Below are positions 19,460 to 33,108 of a DNA stretch of 64,000 nt, in pieces (positions within the stretch are counted from its first letter, which is position 1; every line of letters starts with the position of its first letter). Source of the stretch: Euborellia annulipes (lineage: Eukaryota > Arthropoda > Insecta > Dermaptera > Anisolabididae); assembly GCA_023213315.1 (NCBI GenBank), contig JAKCPI010006182.1:62001-126000 (forward strand), read 5' to 3'. The notes below the pieces were generated by a model. That model did not search any database. It was given only the letters and a program-made list of their open reading frames with translations, and was not told where the DNA came from. The translations under genes were made by a program, and so were the position numbers.

Positions 19460-19520
19460 CAGTGCCGGATTTACATTTACAAGCTATAGCTTAGCCCCCC
19501 CCCCCCTCCAAAAAGGGTTA
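19460..19520. mobile_element. isolated end of a CAGTGCCGG-type hAT-like element
   Basis: CAGTGCCGGATTTACATTTA followed by a poly-C run looks like a left terminus. The complementary right terminus GGTAATCCGGCACTG occurs separately at about 60745-60758. Neither copy has a clear partner end or TSD. Confidence 0.4.
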
Positions 19521-19725
19521 GCAAGTGTTATATATTTATACTTAAATGTATCAATAGTAAAGCACTATTTGTCCCAATGGAGCACATCCGGGATGTCCCA
19601 TTCTCTTGACCCAATTTTTTTTTTATATTATATACTTATCCATATCTCAAATAGGCCCCTGTGTATAAAGACCCCAGATATACAAAAAAAAGTTTAATGT
19701 CCGTCTGTGTATATATAAATAAATG

Positions 19726-19992
19726 CAGGGGCGTATATAGAAATTTTTTTCGGGGGGGGGGGGGGCTCGAACTCAAGCATTTTTCTGAGGAAAATTTTTT
19801 TTTTTTAAGAAACTACTTTTTTTCACACGAAATTTTTTGAGGAACATTTTTTCTATTGCGGAACCAAAGTTGTCCATCCTACGGAAACATTTGTTGCGCT
19901 GATGTCTGTATATCCCTATATATGTATATGTGTTTGGGAAATTTCGGGGGGCCCGGGCCCCCTTGCCCCCCCCCCCCTTAAATACGCCCCTG
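19726..19992. mobile_element. hAT-like element, 267 bp, perfect 8-bp TSD
   Basis: Begins CAGGGGCGTATATAG and ends TTAAATACGCCCCTG, flanked by AATAAATG at 19718-19725 and 19993-20000. Poly-G and poly-C tracts lie just inside the ends. Confidence 0.85.
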
Positions 19993-20059
19993 AATAAATG
20001 TGTGCGTGTAAACACCCTAATCACTGTAATGTAGATAAATTATTATTAAATCGTTTAAA

Positions 20060-20560
20060 AATTGTCACACCAGATTTTTTTAGTCGACATATGTTTAATT
20101 TCTGCTGAAATATTAGAATTCAAGATATAAAACTTTTAAATATGGGAAAATATTTATATTTTGTTACCATCACTCCTAACTTCCCTATGAAATACGAGTG
20201 TAAAGTGTGCTTTAAACAATTTTGAGGGCAAAATGAGAACATACATTTTAAAGAGCATCTAATCACTAATTGATTTTTAATTAAAATCTTTAGAGCGAAT
20301 TCTGAGAAAATCTAAAAAAACTGAAAAAGTACATCGGTAAAGAACTTTTGTTTAAAAGCTTATTTTCACGACTTCGGGGGGTGCCTAACTTAAAATATAA
20401 AATTTCAACCTCATAGCCCTTTTGGTTCTTGAGATATTTTGTTCACAGACACACAGACAGACAGACCATGTTGCGAAAATCACTTTTTTGGACTCTGGGG
20501 ACCTCAATCAAAATCTCGGCATCGAATTTTTGACATTAAACAAATAAATGAAAAAGAAAA
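20060..20560 (-). mobile_element. hairpin-ended dispersed repeat, reverse copy
   Basis: Begins TTGTCACACCAGATTTTTTT. It contains GGCAAAATGAGAACATACAT and TTGCGAAAATCACTTTTTTG, and ends near GCATCGAATTTTTGACATTA. The palindromic end is degraded. Confidence 0.6.
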
Positions 20561-21933
20561 CAATAGTGGCTAACCCCGGGGTGGGTGAGGGTCAAACCTC
20601 TTATTTCACCCCCCCCTTTTAATGTTTTTTTAAAACCAAATCTGATCGTAGACCTATCTATTTTTAAGTCTTTAAATTGTACACTGTTCAGACTAATATT
20701 ATTAGATATATTTCTAATACAAATAAAAATTTGACTAAGTAAAATTCATTAATAAAAAAATTTGTGAATGCCAGTCTAGCTTATAATCTACATAACGAAC
20801 TCCTTACAGATAAAAAAAAAATAAAATTTAAAGTCTTCGAAATAATTTGTGCTTTCTGATAATGGCGTCTAGCTAGATACCCACTATAGAAATGATAAAA
20901 TTCCCCATCAATTTATTTCTAAATTCACTAAATTCAATTTATAGTTATGCTGATATAAAATTTTAATTTCGCATAAATTGTTATACTAGGTAAATCTCCA
21001 TTAGTATTAGTAAGTATTATATTTTTTAAATTAGAGATTTTATAATGGATACAAATGTGCTTAAAATGAGGGATTGACGAATGGCTCATCATTTAGGAAT
21101 GAAACCAACGATTAAAATATAATGAGTGATGTTTTCAATTAATTAATAAAAATTTATCATTTGATATCAGATTAAAAAAAAAAAAAAACATTTAATAATA
21201 AGATGGAATTTCCTTGATTAAACGAAATATTAATTTAAGTTGTCAAAGAGAAACGTACAAGATATAAGGACATAGAAATGTGATAATAGAATGACAAGAT
21301 CAGGTAAAAAGAAATTAAATTGACCGATTGCTTGCAATTTATTTTCTCGATATCTATGGACGAGCTCAAGTGGACAAGGGCCCAGGACAGCCAGATTCGT
21401 TATCAAGTGGTTTCAATTAACGGGACATCTTAACAACAATTTTTCTCTTAAGAGCGATAGCGGCGCGGGTTCGAGAGTACTCGGGTAGCTAGGCTGTCAA
21501 AGCCGTCACCGAATCGAGGGGAACGCCAACTGACCGGCAAAATCGAAAATTTTGTTTTTAAACTAAACTCAAAATATTTCCAAATGATCATATTTTGAAT
21601 AAATTCTATTTTGCCCCAAGCTAGGAAAGAATAAACAAGTACCTGGCTCGGGCCCGTCATCATCGAGGAACTATCAATAAAATTTTTCATATTTGCTCAA
21701 ATAAAATTCAAAAAAATAAATATAGGAGTGCTATAGGAATAATGACAAACTCGTTAATTGAAAGAAGAAATTGTGCATTTGTAGAAAGACATGTCGGGCA
21801 TACTAAATAAAAGGGGGGGGGGGGAGAACTAATCAAGACGTCATCAAAGTGTCTCTATAGAACTGAAAATTCAAAATTTTCTCTTAAAATATAAAATCCT
21901 TATTTGATATCTTTGATTGAATAATTCGAGACT

Positions 21934-22132
21934 AGTGGTGTGGCGAGGACGGCGTACGATTTGGGGCTCCTCGGACGACAACGCAGAGGAGGAACACTTA
22001 GGACGACTTGGCTTCGCCGGGTCAGGAGAAATATGACCGAGCTTGGCCTGTGGGAGAAAACTGCTTTCGATAGGGTACAGTGGAAGGGTGGAGTTAGGAC
22101 CGCCGACCCCGCACCGCGAGAATAATAATAGG
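21934..22132 (+). mobile_element. LINE 3' end: C-terminal reverse-transcriptase ORF fragment
   Basis: The frame at 21940-22125 reads RRGGTLRTTWLRRVRRNMTE, then LGLWEKTAFDRVQWKG and TADPAPRE, before the stop. This matches the C-terminal tail typical of non-LTR retrotransposon ORF2 proteins (…TTWLRRV…LGL…A.DR..W…). It is 5'-truncated and followed by AATAATAATA, a plausible short tail. GC content is far above its surroundings. Confidence 0.65.
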
Positions 22133-22265
22133 CGAGGAAAACAATTATGATGAGAAAATTATTATTATTCCAATCCAGTGCCTGCTTGAGGATTTGTTTA
22201 CATTCATAGAATACAAAAATGCAAAGAATATATAAATATTTTTATATATATTACAATATTAAAAG

Positions 22266-22495
22266 TAAAAATACAAATTAAACACTAGGTTATTTGTTTC
22301 AAAGGTTTTATTAATTAAAAATTAACTCTTAAAACGTATTTCGACAATTACTAGTCATCTTCAGAAGTGATTACATTCTAATCATCTAATTCACTTCTGA
22401 AGATGACTAGTAATTGTCGAAATAAGTTTTAATTATTAATTTTTAATTAATAAAACCTTTGAAACAAATAACCTAGTCTTTAATTTGTATTTTTA
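22266..22495. mobile_element. palindromic MITE, 230 bp
   Basis: TAAAAATACAAATTAA at the left and TTAATTTGTATTTTTA at the right. The arms continue through TAGGTTATTTGTTTCAAAGG and ACTAGTCATCTTCAGAAGTG with almost complete complementarity to a short central loop. TA borders suggest a Tc1/mariner-type MITE. Confidence 0.8.
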
Positions 22496-23001
22496 GTTTA
22501 AATTTACAAAATGTTTCAACGAGAGCCAACGGTCGAAAGTTTACATCTTATTTCTCTAAAAATTTCCTATGAAAGAAATCGTAACTTCAGCAAATAATAA
22601 CTCAAAAAATTTTAGCAATTTCGGGACGAAAATTATATTCCTTTAATCCATAGAAGGTCCTCTTTAGGCATATAAAATTTGGTTTTGAAATTCCAACTGG
22701 TCACAGACAGAAAGACAGACATTAGAAAATTATATATATAGAATACACAATATATATGAAGCCTTGCGTGAAGCTAAAGCTAAATCTCTATCTATCTATC
22801 TAACCTCGATAAATAAAAAAAATTTTCGGTCTTCCAGTATCTACTTATGAATGAAACATTATGATAAACTAAAAAACCCTAAAATTTTGCTTAAAAAAAA
22901 TATATAAATGCAAGATGGGTTAATAATATCTTTGACCCTATCTCGCATGATAAGGGAGAGGGGGTGGGCTTTACTTTTCCATCACTATGGATATATAAAT
23001 T

Positions 23002-23156
23002 AAGCGGTCGGCAACCCCGTACGTGTGCCGCATTTTACAAGTTTTAATCAGGCCACAGGTGCGTGCCACCTCAGGTTTTTTTTTTTATTTATAAATAAGT
23101 TCTCTCTGATGTGCCACTTGGAAATCTTTCGCGTGCCACTCAGTTGCCGACCGCTG
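23002..23156. mobile_element. hAT-like MITE, ~155 bp
   Basis: Left AGCGGTCGGCAACC and right GTTGCCGACCGCTG are terminal inverted repeats of the widespread CAGNGGTCGGCAACC hAT type. The central repeats GTGCCGC and GTGCCAC are typical of this group. The flanking duplication is not recognisable. Confidence 0.6.
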
Positions 23157-23489
23157 GTCTATTCATTTGTTTAAAATAGCATCGTCCTTCTATTTATGAT
23201 TTGAAATGAATTTTCAAGGTCCAAGCAAGACAAAACAAAAATCATTTATTTTAATTACGTTGCCCAATATCATCCTTGTTGAACTTTCTCTATTTTTTTT
23301 TTTTTTTTTAATTTACAACAATGTGCCAATTAGATATTAGAAATTTGAACAATTTTGACCTAGTAGAAAAGATTGAACTCTGGATCTTTGGGTACAAATC
23401 CACATTGTGTAATTCATGTAAACTACCATGCATGTCCTTGCATCCAGTAGCAGATTTATAGTCGGGGGGGGGGGGGGTAATTGTCCGCC

Positions 23490-23560
23490 CTCTGGCTCAA
23501 TTTTCAAATTTCCTGAATAAGTGACTTCCTAATTCAGGAAATTTGAAAATTGAGTTCTCT
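23490..23560. repeat. short perfect palindrome
   Basis: CTCAATTTTCAAATTTCCTG and CAGGAAATTTGAAAATTGAG are exact complements around an ~18-base loop. A poly-G tract precedes it. Probably the core of a fold-back element. Confidence 0.5.
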
Positions 23561-24351
23561 AACTGAAAAGCACTTATTTACTGATACAAATAAATAAATA
23601 AAAAAAAAATTTTTTAATGGTGTTGTAATTCCCTTCATGTTCATTTTTTTGTTACTCTTAGGCCCTACCATTGTTACTAGAGAGTTATTTAGATTCGACA
23701 AACTGATTGTGGAAAAATAAACAAATATTAATAAAAAAGTTTGTTCTAAATAAGGATTAAAAAATAATTCGTAAGCTAAATAATCATTAGAAAGATGAAT
23801 CTTGATGATGTGTGGAGATTTTTTATCAACAGATTGTGGGTTATTATCAATAATACATGTTAATTTTCCTATCGATTCTGCAGACTCATCAAAAACACCC
23901 TGAGACCAACGGGAATTCTATACCATCTATTCATAAAAGTAGATAATAGCTGGACCAAGGATAGAGATTCCAAATAAAAGGATGAACAAAAACAAACCTT
24001 ATATCTATAAATAAAGTCAAACATTGATTAAACCTCATCCGATTCAAATAGATCATAAAATTCTTTAAGCAGATTAAGAGGTATAGCAGACAAATAAATA
24101 TACGGATAAATGGTAATATATTTTTAAAATAAACATCTTGTGTCTTAAAGAAAAAATTCTTCTTAAATAAAAAAAATAAGGGTTACGGGTGATTTTCATT
24201 TGAAATTCATAGGGGATGATTTTCATTTGAAATTTAACCTACATTCTAAAGTAGAATTTAATGTATTACTTCGATCATATCTATCTATTTACTATTATTA
24301 TAACATTTTCATGATATTCGGTTCAGTCGTAAACGAGAAATGCAAGATTAA

Positions 24352-24625
24352 GTGATGCTACTTTTGTTTCACCAAGACAATGTACCTATCCACAAGTCGA
24401 AGAAAATTTTGGGGAAATCGAACAATTTATTCGAATTACTTCGACAGCCCCCATATTCACCTGATCTGGCCCCATCTGACTTCTATCCCTTCGCAGATCT
24501 CAAAAAGATGATCCAGGGAAAGAGATTTGACTCCGATGATGAGGTTATAACCTATTTTGAGGTATCGAAAGTTCAGAAAACGTTGGAATTTATTGTATCA
24601 CTATGAGAGGTGACTATGTTGATGA
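24352..24625 (+). pseudogene. mariner transposase, C-terminal remnant
   Basis: The frame contains HQDNVPIHKSKKI, then LLRQPPYSPDLAPSDFYPFA, DLKKMIQGKRF and, after a one-base frame break, RGDYVDE before a stop. These are the second and third catalytic Asp regions and the C-terminal GDYVDE of mariner transposases. The spacing between the two Asp is about 33 residues, near the DD34D signature. The N-terminal half and DNA-binding domain are missing. Shortly after, GGTTAGTCCCGGGACCC resembles the mariner terminal repeat. Confidence 0.75.
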
Positions 24626-26065
24626 ATAAAGTCAAAATTTGCAAAAAAATGCGTTTTTACTGGTTAGTCCCGGGACCCATATGTTAAGGGAAATTCTGTA
24701 AATAATTAGAGCCTGGAGGCTGAAAACGCAGATACTTATAATGTCAATTCAGTTAAAAAAGGTCAAACTTTTTTTTACAAATAAATTCTGTATTTTAATA
24801 CAAATAATGGCTTTGAGAACCAAGAAATAATGAGCGTGATGCACCACTAAATACCGTAAAAAAAAACACCTCTATAGAAAAATCCTGGCTCCAAAATGGG
24901 GTGATATTTTTACTTGAAATTTTTGATTATTTATTTAATCAAAGCAAAAGTTAAGGTTCTTATTAAAAGCATATTTCGAACATGCAAATTACATGTTATT
25001 CTTTTATTTTTTAAAATATAATAGCTTTATATATATTAGAACTATACTTAATGGCGTGTTTTCGATGTTTTCACGATTATTTTTTTTCAAGGTATTTTAA
25101 ATTGAACATGATTGATAACTAGGGCATTGAATTAAAAAAAAAATTGTTATTATAATATTTTTTTAAAGTGGTAATTTAAACTGATGGAAAAATGAGATGA
25201 TCAATTATAAAATTTTATAAGTAATTGGTTAAAGTAATGTTCCAAATAAAAAACGATGCTTATACCATGTGTGAGAATGAAAAATCGATGTCGTGAAAAA
25301 ATAATTTGTTGCTTAGTCGATTCCTTCCGAAAACTGGAGAATGGTTTGGCCCGGTCTGAGGAGGAAGATCGGATCAGAAAACAGGAGATCTGACAACCCT
25401 ATTCACCGCCAAGATGAGCTATCAGCGACCTACCCCCAATGACATTAACGATTTGCAAAAATTTAATGATTATGGCATTGATTATAAGGGATGTAACGAG
25501 ATATAGCAATAAAATAAGAGTAAAATATGATTTATTAAAAAAGAAAATAAATTTTACCAATGGCTAGAGACCTAAGATATCCTTTTATTTTGCAAAAAGA
25601 ACTGAGATCAAGATCCTGTCAAATTGAGTGTCAGGAGGTGGAAATAAAACAAGTTGAAATAAAGAAAAAAGTAAAAAAGAGAAGAAAAACAAAAGAAAAG
25701 AGGCTTTTTTTATTATGATCTTGAAAGTGAGCTGAATCACGGAGGAAGGAATATGCATTAGTCCAGGAATAAAATTAACTCCATGTTTGGGAGATGATGT
25801 AATCTATAAAAAGGCCACTGAATTGTCAGGATGGAAACTCTTTAAATTATAATCTTGCTCTTCCTGGCCAACACAAAGCTTACCTACGATTGAAAAAATT
25901 TATAATATATACATGAGGCATTGGGTCAGGCTACCTATTTTCCATTCAAAATTACTAGCGCATAGATGTATTGATTTTAATATGAGGCTTAAACCTGAAG
26001 ATGATAGTAAGAGTGATCGAAAAGTCAGAAATGTGGGTCCTACACAATTGATGCATTGCATCCCT

Positions 26066-26145
26066 TGAACGTCTCGTTGAATTGGAATAAATTGGAGGCT
26101 TTATTTTTGGCTGCACTTCCTCCTCATGTTTATAGAAAAATAGCC
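26066..26145. mobile_element. decayed end of the 5943-type MITE
   Basis: AACGTCTCGTTGAATTGGA followed by GGAGGCTTTATTTTTGGCTG matches one arm of the 5943-6264 element with substitutions. No second arm was seen. Confidence 0.55.
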
Positions 26146-26452
26146 ATTGACTTCATTGATTTAAAGTTGCAATATTTGAACTTCATTACTATTCATATTC
26201 GATGGATATCAATTATTTAATATAAAGCTAATATATGTCGAAATATGAAAAATCAACATACCGTTCATATATATATATATATATAAAATAGTGAATTAAA
26301 GAATATATATTAGCTATTTCAAATCCAAAATGAATATATACATGTAATTCCCCGAGAGGTATTATATATTGAATTTACAAAAAAAAATTGTTTGATACTT
26401 GCATATAATATCAATATATATATACAATATATACATAATTTAAATAATTTTA

Positions 26453-26479
26453 TTATATATATATATATATATATATATC
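26453..26479. repeat. (AT)n microsatellite
   Basis: Pure AT run; similar shorter runs at 26266-26286 and 29212-29228. Confidence 0.8.
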
Positions 26480-27539
26480 TAGGCCCAAATATACAAAGAT
26501 TTAACAAAAAAATTTATATATTAGTTAATTAAGAAAATGAAAGATTTTTATTAAGTTTTTTTAAAAGTATTTATGAAATAATTTAGATTTAAAATCAATA
26601 AGATATATAAACAAAGAATCATTTAAACTCCCTCATCCTGTCATTAAACCACGAACACCCCCCCCCCCCCCCCAATTGCATAAATTCAAATTCCTGGATT
26701 GGCAGATATAGGCTACATATTCTTCTCTAGGTAAAAATTTAGTTAAAAATGATTAATAAATATTTTACACCTTTATTTTTAATTAAACATGTTTATTTTA
26801 TAATGATTAATCTATTACGAATTTGCAATGAATCAATCCTTGTGTTTTATTATAACATTAATGAGAGAGAGGAGAGTTGAACAAAAATGAGAGAAGAATA
26901 TAAAATCTCTAAAATATAAATGGAAGTTAGGGACTCTGAGGATTAAAAGATTATAATAAAAGATAGATGAAGTAATCTGTCAGAGAATGTCGAAATATGA
27001 GAGGTCACCGTCAAGAGAAATTCAAACAATTATACTAAATAATTTAAAATATACATAAATGAGATAAATTTAAATTGAATAAATAATAAATGTTTCTTTT
27101 GTTAAATAATATGAACTTAGCCATTTTCAATTAAATATAAGAATACCGAGTTTTAAAGAGAAATTTTATTACAAATTCAATAAATTCTATTGAGAGCCGC
27201 TCGGCTACAGGGGAGTCTGAAAACATTCCCAAAAAAATTCTGATATATATATAAAAAGGGCCTGGACCAAAAAAGAGGTGCCAACTACTCAATTACTGTA
27301 TATATTTAATGTGTGAATGGATTTGCGGAATCGAACATCGTGTCTTCGGGTCTTCACTCAAGGGGCGGAAATCATAAGATTCAGGGGTCGATTCACAGTG
27401 ATAGCAAATCTATTTGGAAACAGGTGTTTCATAAATAGTGTTTTCAAATTGAAAAAACTTTAAAAAGTACAGATATCGAAAACACAAGGACTTTTGGAAA
27501 TCACTGTACAATAATTTAAAAAAAATGGTCTTCTGTGCT

Positions 27540-28096
27540 CGTCACACCAGATTTTATGTGTCGATATATATTTAGTTTCCGACAGTACGGTACATTTGAA
27601 TTAAAGATGTAAAATTTATAAAAAGAAAAATATCTATATTCTTTTCTGGCAACCATTCCTTTATCCATTATCTTTCCTATGAAGTACAAGAGTAAAGTGT
27701 ACTTAAAAACATTTTAGGGCAAAATGAGAATATACATTTTAAAGAGAATTTAAAAAAATAGTTGATTTATGAATTTTAATCAAAATCGTTGAGCGAATTT
27801 TGAGAATATCGAAAAAAAACTGAAAAAGTGCATCAGTAAAGTACTAGTATTTTTTGGCCGATTTTAATCAAAAGCATATTTTCACGCCTCAGGAGGGAGC
27901 CTGTCTTAAATATAAAATTTCAACCTCCTAGCTTAATTCCTTCATGCTTTAAATTGAACACACACAGACACAAAGACAGATCCTGTTGCGAAAAACACTT
28001 TTTCGGACTCAGGGGCTTCAAAACGTGTATATCCACCAAAATCTGGACATTGAATTTTTGACATGAATCCAATACTTTCTCTCTATAAGAGAAAGT
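27540..28096 (-). mobile_element. hairpin-ended dispersed repeat, reverse copy
   Basis: Begins GTCACACCAGATTTTATGTG and ends AATACTTTCTCTCTATAAGA. Internal blocks match the other copies in order. Confidence 0.65.
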
Positions 28097-29498
28097 AAAA
28101 AGTGCTTACAAATCAAACCCTTTTTCCATAATTAACATTCGAAAGGAAGAGTTTTAAAAGTTCAAGTATAAATAAACTAAACTCTCTCAATTTTAATAAA
28201 TTTAAAATCTATCTATGATAATTTAATGTGATGGTATGTATGACACGTTGAGTGAAAATTTAAATATTATTTGACAAATTATTTTTGTCTTCAATTCCTT
28301 TTTTTTTTAAAGATTTTCCTTGACGTATCAACATAAATTTACATTAAATTTTTATACGTCTATAACATATAATTCTAATTTTAAACTTTTTATTTTGATT
28401 TTGCATAAATAAATGTTTGAATAGTTTTTAAAGACAAATAATAGTGAATATACTTTTATGTTATTGAAATCTTTTCTAGGTTTGAACATCAAGTTTCCAG
28501 TTCATATTTAAATAAAAAAAAAAAAAAATGAAATATTTACATGATAAAACAGATGAGGGTGCTTTAGTATTGCCCCTCACTGTATTACTAAATATACTAA
28601 ATATGTAGACGCCAAAAATCTGATTTTTTTAAAACAACACTAAATAATTTGGAAGAAGTAAAAAGGTTTAGAATGTGTTTGATAATATATGATACGTATT
28701 TTGTGCCGACCCCGCACAGCGGGGAAGGAGAAAATCTCTTAAATATATTTGGACATGAATAAAACAAAAAACGAAAAAAAGGCTGGCCCCATCTAATGGA
28801 GTTTAAACAACGAGGGTGACTCTTTAAACACTTGGCGAACTCGCTAATTGTAATAACGAATGGTTGGAAAATTCGAAATGATTTTGCCTGCAAGGGATCC
28901 TGTTGGGCCCCTTGCTTCGAGCCTTCATTACCCACTAACCTCATCCTATTTCCACATCTCCGTGGCGGATTTAAAAATAAATCCCCAGGGGTGGGGAGGG
29001 AGGGGCAGCCAAGGGAACGCGAAACAGAACCATACATCTAACATCAACTGATCATTTTTTTTTTTTTTTCTCTAAATCTCCCCACTATCAATGCAACGTC
29101 TTTTTTCATTCCGATGATTAAACATTGTCCAAATCTAACACTATCCATACAGAACAAAATTAAATTTCTTTCTATATTTAAAAAGAAATATGAAGGACCA
29201 GTGACATTTAGATATATATATATATATTTTTTTTTTTCATAAAATCAAATAAAAAAGATCAGTTCAAAATCGAGGAGAGAGCAATTTTATATATACTTTA
29301 CTTCTAATAAATAATAAGGAAAAAATATTGGTTTCGAGCAAGCATTGTAGTCTCTTTTAAGCAAAAAGTCAAAGTAGAATTATGCGCGCCCTTGCCACCC
29401 CCCTCCACCCTCCAACATGGAAAAATTTCTGCAGACACCCATGGATACAATAAAAAAAAAGGAGGTTTGACCCACCAACAAATAAACATAATGCAAAT

Positions 29499-29750
29499 TT
29501 ATTATGGGAGTTTTTCATTTATAGACCTCATCTTGTATTAATTATTTATTAAAAATATAAATACTGTACAACGTTTCGACTGCTTATTCTGATCGCTGGA
29601 GTCGGAGCAAGAGCACAGTACTTGAAAACGACTGCAGAAGAAGCTGTCGAAACGTTGTACAGTATTTATATTTCTAATAAATAATTAATACAATATAATT
29701 AAAAACTCCCATAGTAATAACAATACAAACCACAAAAGCTTTAATAAACA
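29499..29750. mobile_element. fold-back MITE family A, copy 3
   Basis: Nearly complete palindromic copy of the family seen at 2867 and 3631. It contains TACTGTACAACGTTTCGACT on the left and GTCGAAACGTTGTACAGTAT on the right, and ends ACCACAAAAGCTTTAATAAA. The centre contains GAGTCGGAGCAAGAGCACAG. Confidence 0.8.
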
Positions 29751-32700
29751 AAATACAATTGTTAAATAAATAATAGTATTGAAAAATATTCTTATAATCG
29801 TTAATTATTACAGAATCAGTTTTTTTTTATTACAATTCTAAAATAAACAAAATTTTAAAAAGGGAAACAAAAAAAGTTTAAGCTAAATGCAATCCGTTTT
29901 TTATTCCCAATCTGTGACTACTGTAATTTTTGGTCTATAAGAATTATCTTAACATTTTTTTTAGCAATTTATGTTGAATAAAAAATCATAATAAATTTAG
30001 AGGTAATTTATTTTTACTTTTTCTTACCCTATATATGAAATATATAGAGAAAGTATTTTTTGATATATATACAGTATCTCAGTTCAAAATGATCCTCGCA
30101 TAGCATCCAGAGTTTTATGAATCAGCAGTCGAAGGTCGCGGTAAGAGATTACTCATTTTTAATAAATAATTTAAATTTAAATTATGTTTTCATATTCTTT
30201 AAAATTTATATAAAGCGATTAAGGTTATTTGCCCTGATACTCATTCCTGGCTAAGGTCCTGGTCCTGAGACCAATTAATTCGGCCTATCCAGCACCAAAA
30301 TGTGGGCCAAAACATTAAGTAGAATTATAAGATACTAAAAATGCAGTCTTAATAAAAAATAATTTTAGGGTTATTAGCAATGCATAAGCGTAATAAGTCA
30401 TTAAAAATGATGGTACAGGATGAAATATAAAATATATTAGTATGTCACAAGTCTTTAAGGGCATTTTTGTTGAAAGAGAAAGAGTAAAAGATGTCTTGTG
30501 ATTTAGTTCTTTTATAAGTAGGAGATATTATACAAAAAATTAACCCCCCTCCCCGCAAAATAAAAAATAGTATTAATTTTTTTTTTAAGAAAAAATTTTA
30601 ATGTATTCAACTACTAGCACATTTTGAGACCAGAGAGAGATGATTTATTTTTTTCAAAGTAAAACCAAGAGGGGACCAATCAAATGAATGACCCATAAAA
30701 CAGCAGAAGGCGTCTTCCTCTGCCTCAAGATAATTAAGCCAATAAACCAGACTGACTTTGCATTTGGATGAGTCAAATCAAATTGACGGGCCAAAAATTT
30801 TTACAAATATTATTCATAGGCATTATTATATTAATAAATTAAAATTTTTCATTTAAAGAAAAGATTCAAATAACCTCATATCTCAATTTGCATCTTCTCT
30901 TAAATAAATAAACACCTGTCAGCTTCTTAAAAAAAAAAAACTCATTTGTTTCAAGTCAAATTCTTATGTTGAGAAAATAGAAAATTTTCAAGATTTTATT
31001 AATATATCTATATAGAAAGGTTACAGTGGTTGAGCCAATTTTTACTTTTTTTTTTCTCAAAGGCCAAGCTAAATTTCTTTTTAAGATTTACTGGACGTTT
31101 CAATTTTCCTTTAGGACCAATATCAAAATGGTAAAATTGAAAAGTTGTGGTAATTGAAAAAAAAGTCAACTTTTCTTTTTTGAATTAAATGATATTGGCT
31201 GGATTCTGAGTAAATCTCAAAAATAAATATGGCTTAACAAGTGAAATCAAAAGTCACAACGCTGGAAACTTTCTGAATATATATATAATTTGATTCTAAG
31301 GGTCAACCCCCTTTTCCCCCTTAACTAAAAAAAAAAATTACGACCATTTTAAAAAGAATCGAGAAATGATGGACAAAATGCAATGAAATATATTGAAAAT
31401 TCATTTTCGAAATAAAAAAAACTTCCATTAGCAGCCCGAGAACTTTCCACCTTGCCCCTTAATCACCCCTAAATGCTTGCATCTTCACTCAAAATATAAA
31501 TAATAAAATATACGAGTGTCTAAGAAAAACATAGGAGCAATAAAAATCATAATATATTAGCAGGCCATAAAGTATTTGGTCAGGTTACATTCAAATCACC
31601 TTGCCAAGAGATTATCGCATGTTAATACATGATATTTCTCTGTTAATATTTAAAATGAAAAATAGTTTGAACATTATGATAATTCATAAATATTTCTTTT
31701 AATTAATTTTTATCAACGATCAGTTAGCAATCTTATTTGAAAAGAAAACTTAAAAAATGCTTTTTCTAGAGCGAGTGAGAACAATGATTAAATGATAAGA
31801 TAAAATGAAAATAATGAAAATATTAGGAAAAGCAGTAAAACCATTAGAAGAGCATGCTAATATAAATGGATCAATAATTTTCCTGTAATGATATCATTTT
31901 ACCGAAAAAAGATAAATTAATCATCATTTTAAATAAAAATATCAAATAAAATATTAACGTTATAGAATGAAAAGGGGTCATGACAAAACTTCAAGTCAAG
32001 TTTGTCTTTAGGACTTAATCATTTTGGATTCTAATAATAATGACAAAAAAAAAGGAATATTTCTTAAAAGAAAAAAATTTAAGCATCATCCATTTTATTA
32101 TGATGAGTCTTAATTAAGAATAATAATTAAATTTTAAGAATGAATTACGATTCTATTCAACAATGATGCATGTTTATTTTTAAAAATAAATTTCATTATT
32201 TTGGGAAAAATAAATTCGATTTCACTTTGTAAGAATCACAAACAGGAATTAATTATAAAGTTTTTCTATTTTAATTAAAAACCGGCGTTTTTATATAATT
32301 ATTAATCTAAAAATAGAAGAAATTTTATCATAAAATTTTGTTTTATTACTATTCTTGGGAATATTAGGATATTGAAAAAATCAATTCGATAAATTATAAT
32401 TCTTTTTTTTTTTTAGTGAATTTAATTGAAACTGTCACAATCATTTCCTAAGCAATGGCTTGAATTTGTTCAATCATGCTGCTAGAAATGATACAAATGA
32501 CAGCTATTGACATGCATCAAAGTTCTAAAAAACAAACACAAGAGTTAAAAATTATTTAAATATAAAACATTAAATATATCTTTAATAGGGGAAAAATAAA
32601 AAGAACAAAATAACCGATTAGTTAAGTGGATAAAAAGAGGAATAATGTGATTCAAATATCGAGTTTAAAAATTATATAAATTAAAATGGTGAATCGAACC

Positions 32701-33108
32701 GGTAAAATAATTTTGCAAATTTTAAAATAAATTGATCTCATAGAAATAAATAAATTTAAGATTTACATAAACAAAAGGTGACACTTTTATGAAAAAATGT
32801 TGAAAATGTTTTTGAATTTATTGAAATAGATGCAATAAAATACCTCGAATGCAAGCGAGTGAAGTTGATTGTAGAAGAATGTTCCCGCAAATAAAAATGA
32901 AATTAGTTTGGAGATTAATTCGATAAGGGCCATTGCATTTGACCCGCCATGTCTTGACAGATCCAAATTCGGGCTTCTTTTCGTGCAATGGATCAATTTA
33001 TACAGACACAAATGATTAATTAATTGATCAAGAACACTTTTTAGTGATGGGTTTGATAATCATACAAAGGTAATATCTACTTGAAAAAGGGATAAATTTA
33101 TAACTTAC

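Larger units (their letters stand above)
7650..33108 (-). other. Rap1 5' UTR intron (~25.5 kb), repeat-filled
   Basis: Inferred intron between the noncoding exon ending at 33109 and the coding exon starting at 7649. No other recognisable gene was found inside. It holds the MITEs, mariner remnant, LINE 3' end, SINE and hairpin-ended repeats listed separately. The stretches 9300-12050, 13250-16870, 17440-19450, 20560-21930, 24700-26000, 28100-28600 and 29760-33000 are AT-rich with simple repeats and show nothing else I can name. Confidence 0.5.

Noticed and set aside
28597..29041. 146-codon minus ORF with overlapping plus ORFs as a gene
   Set aside because: Both strands are open because the block is GC-richer. 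No motif, splice site or codon pattern supports either frame.
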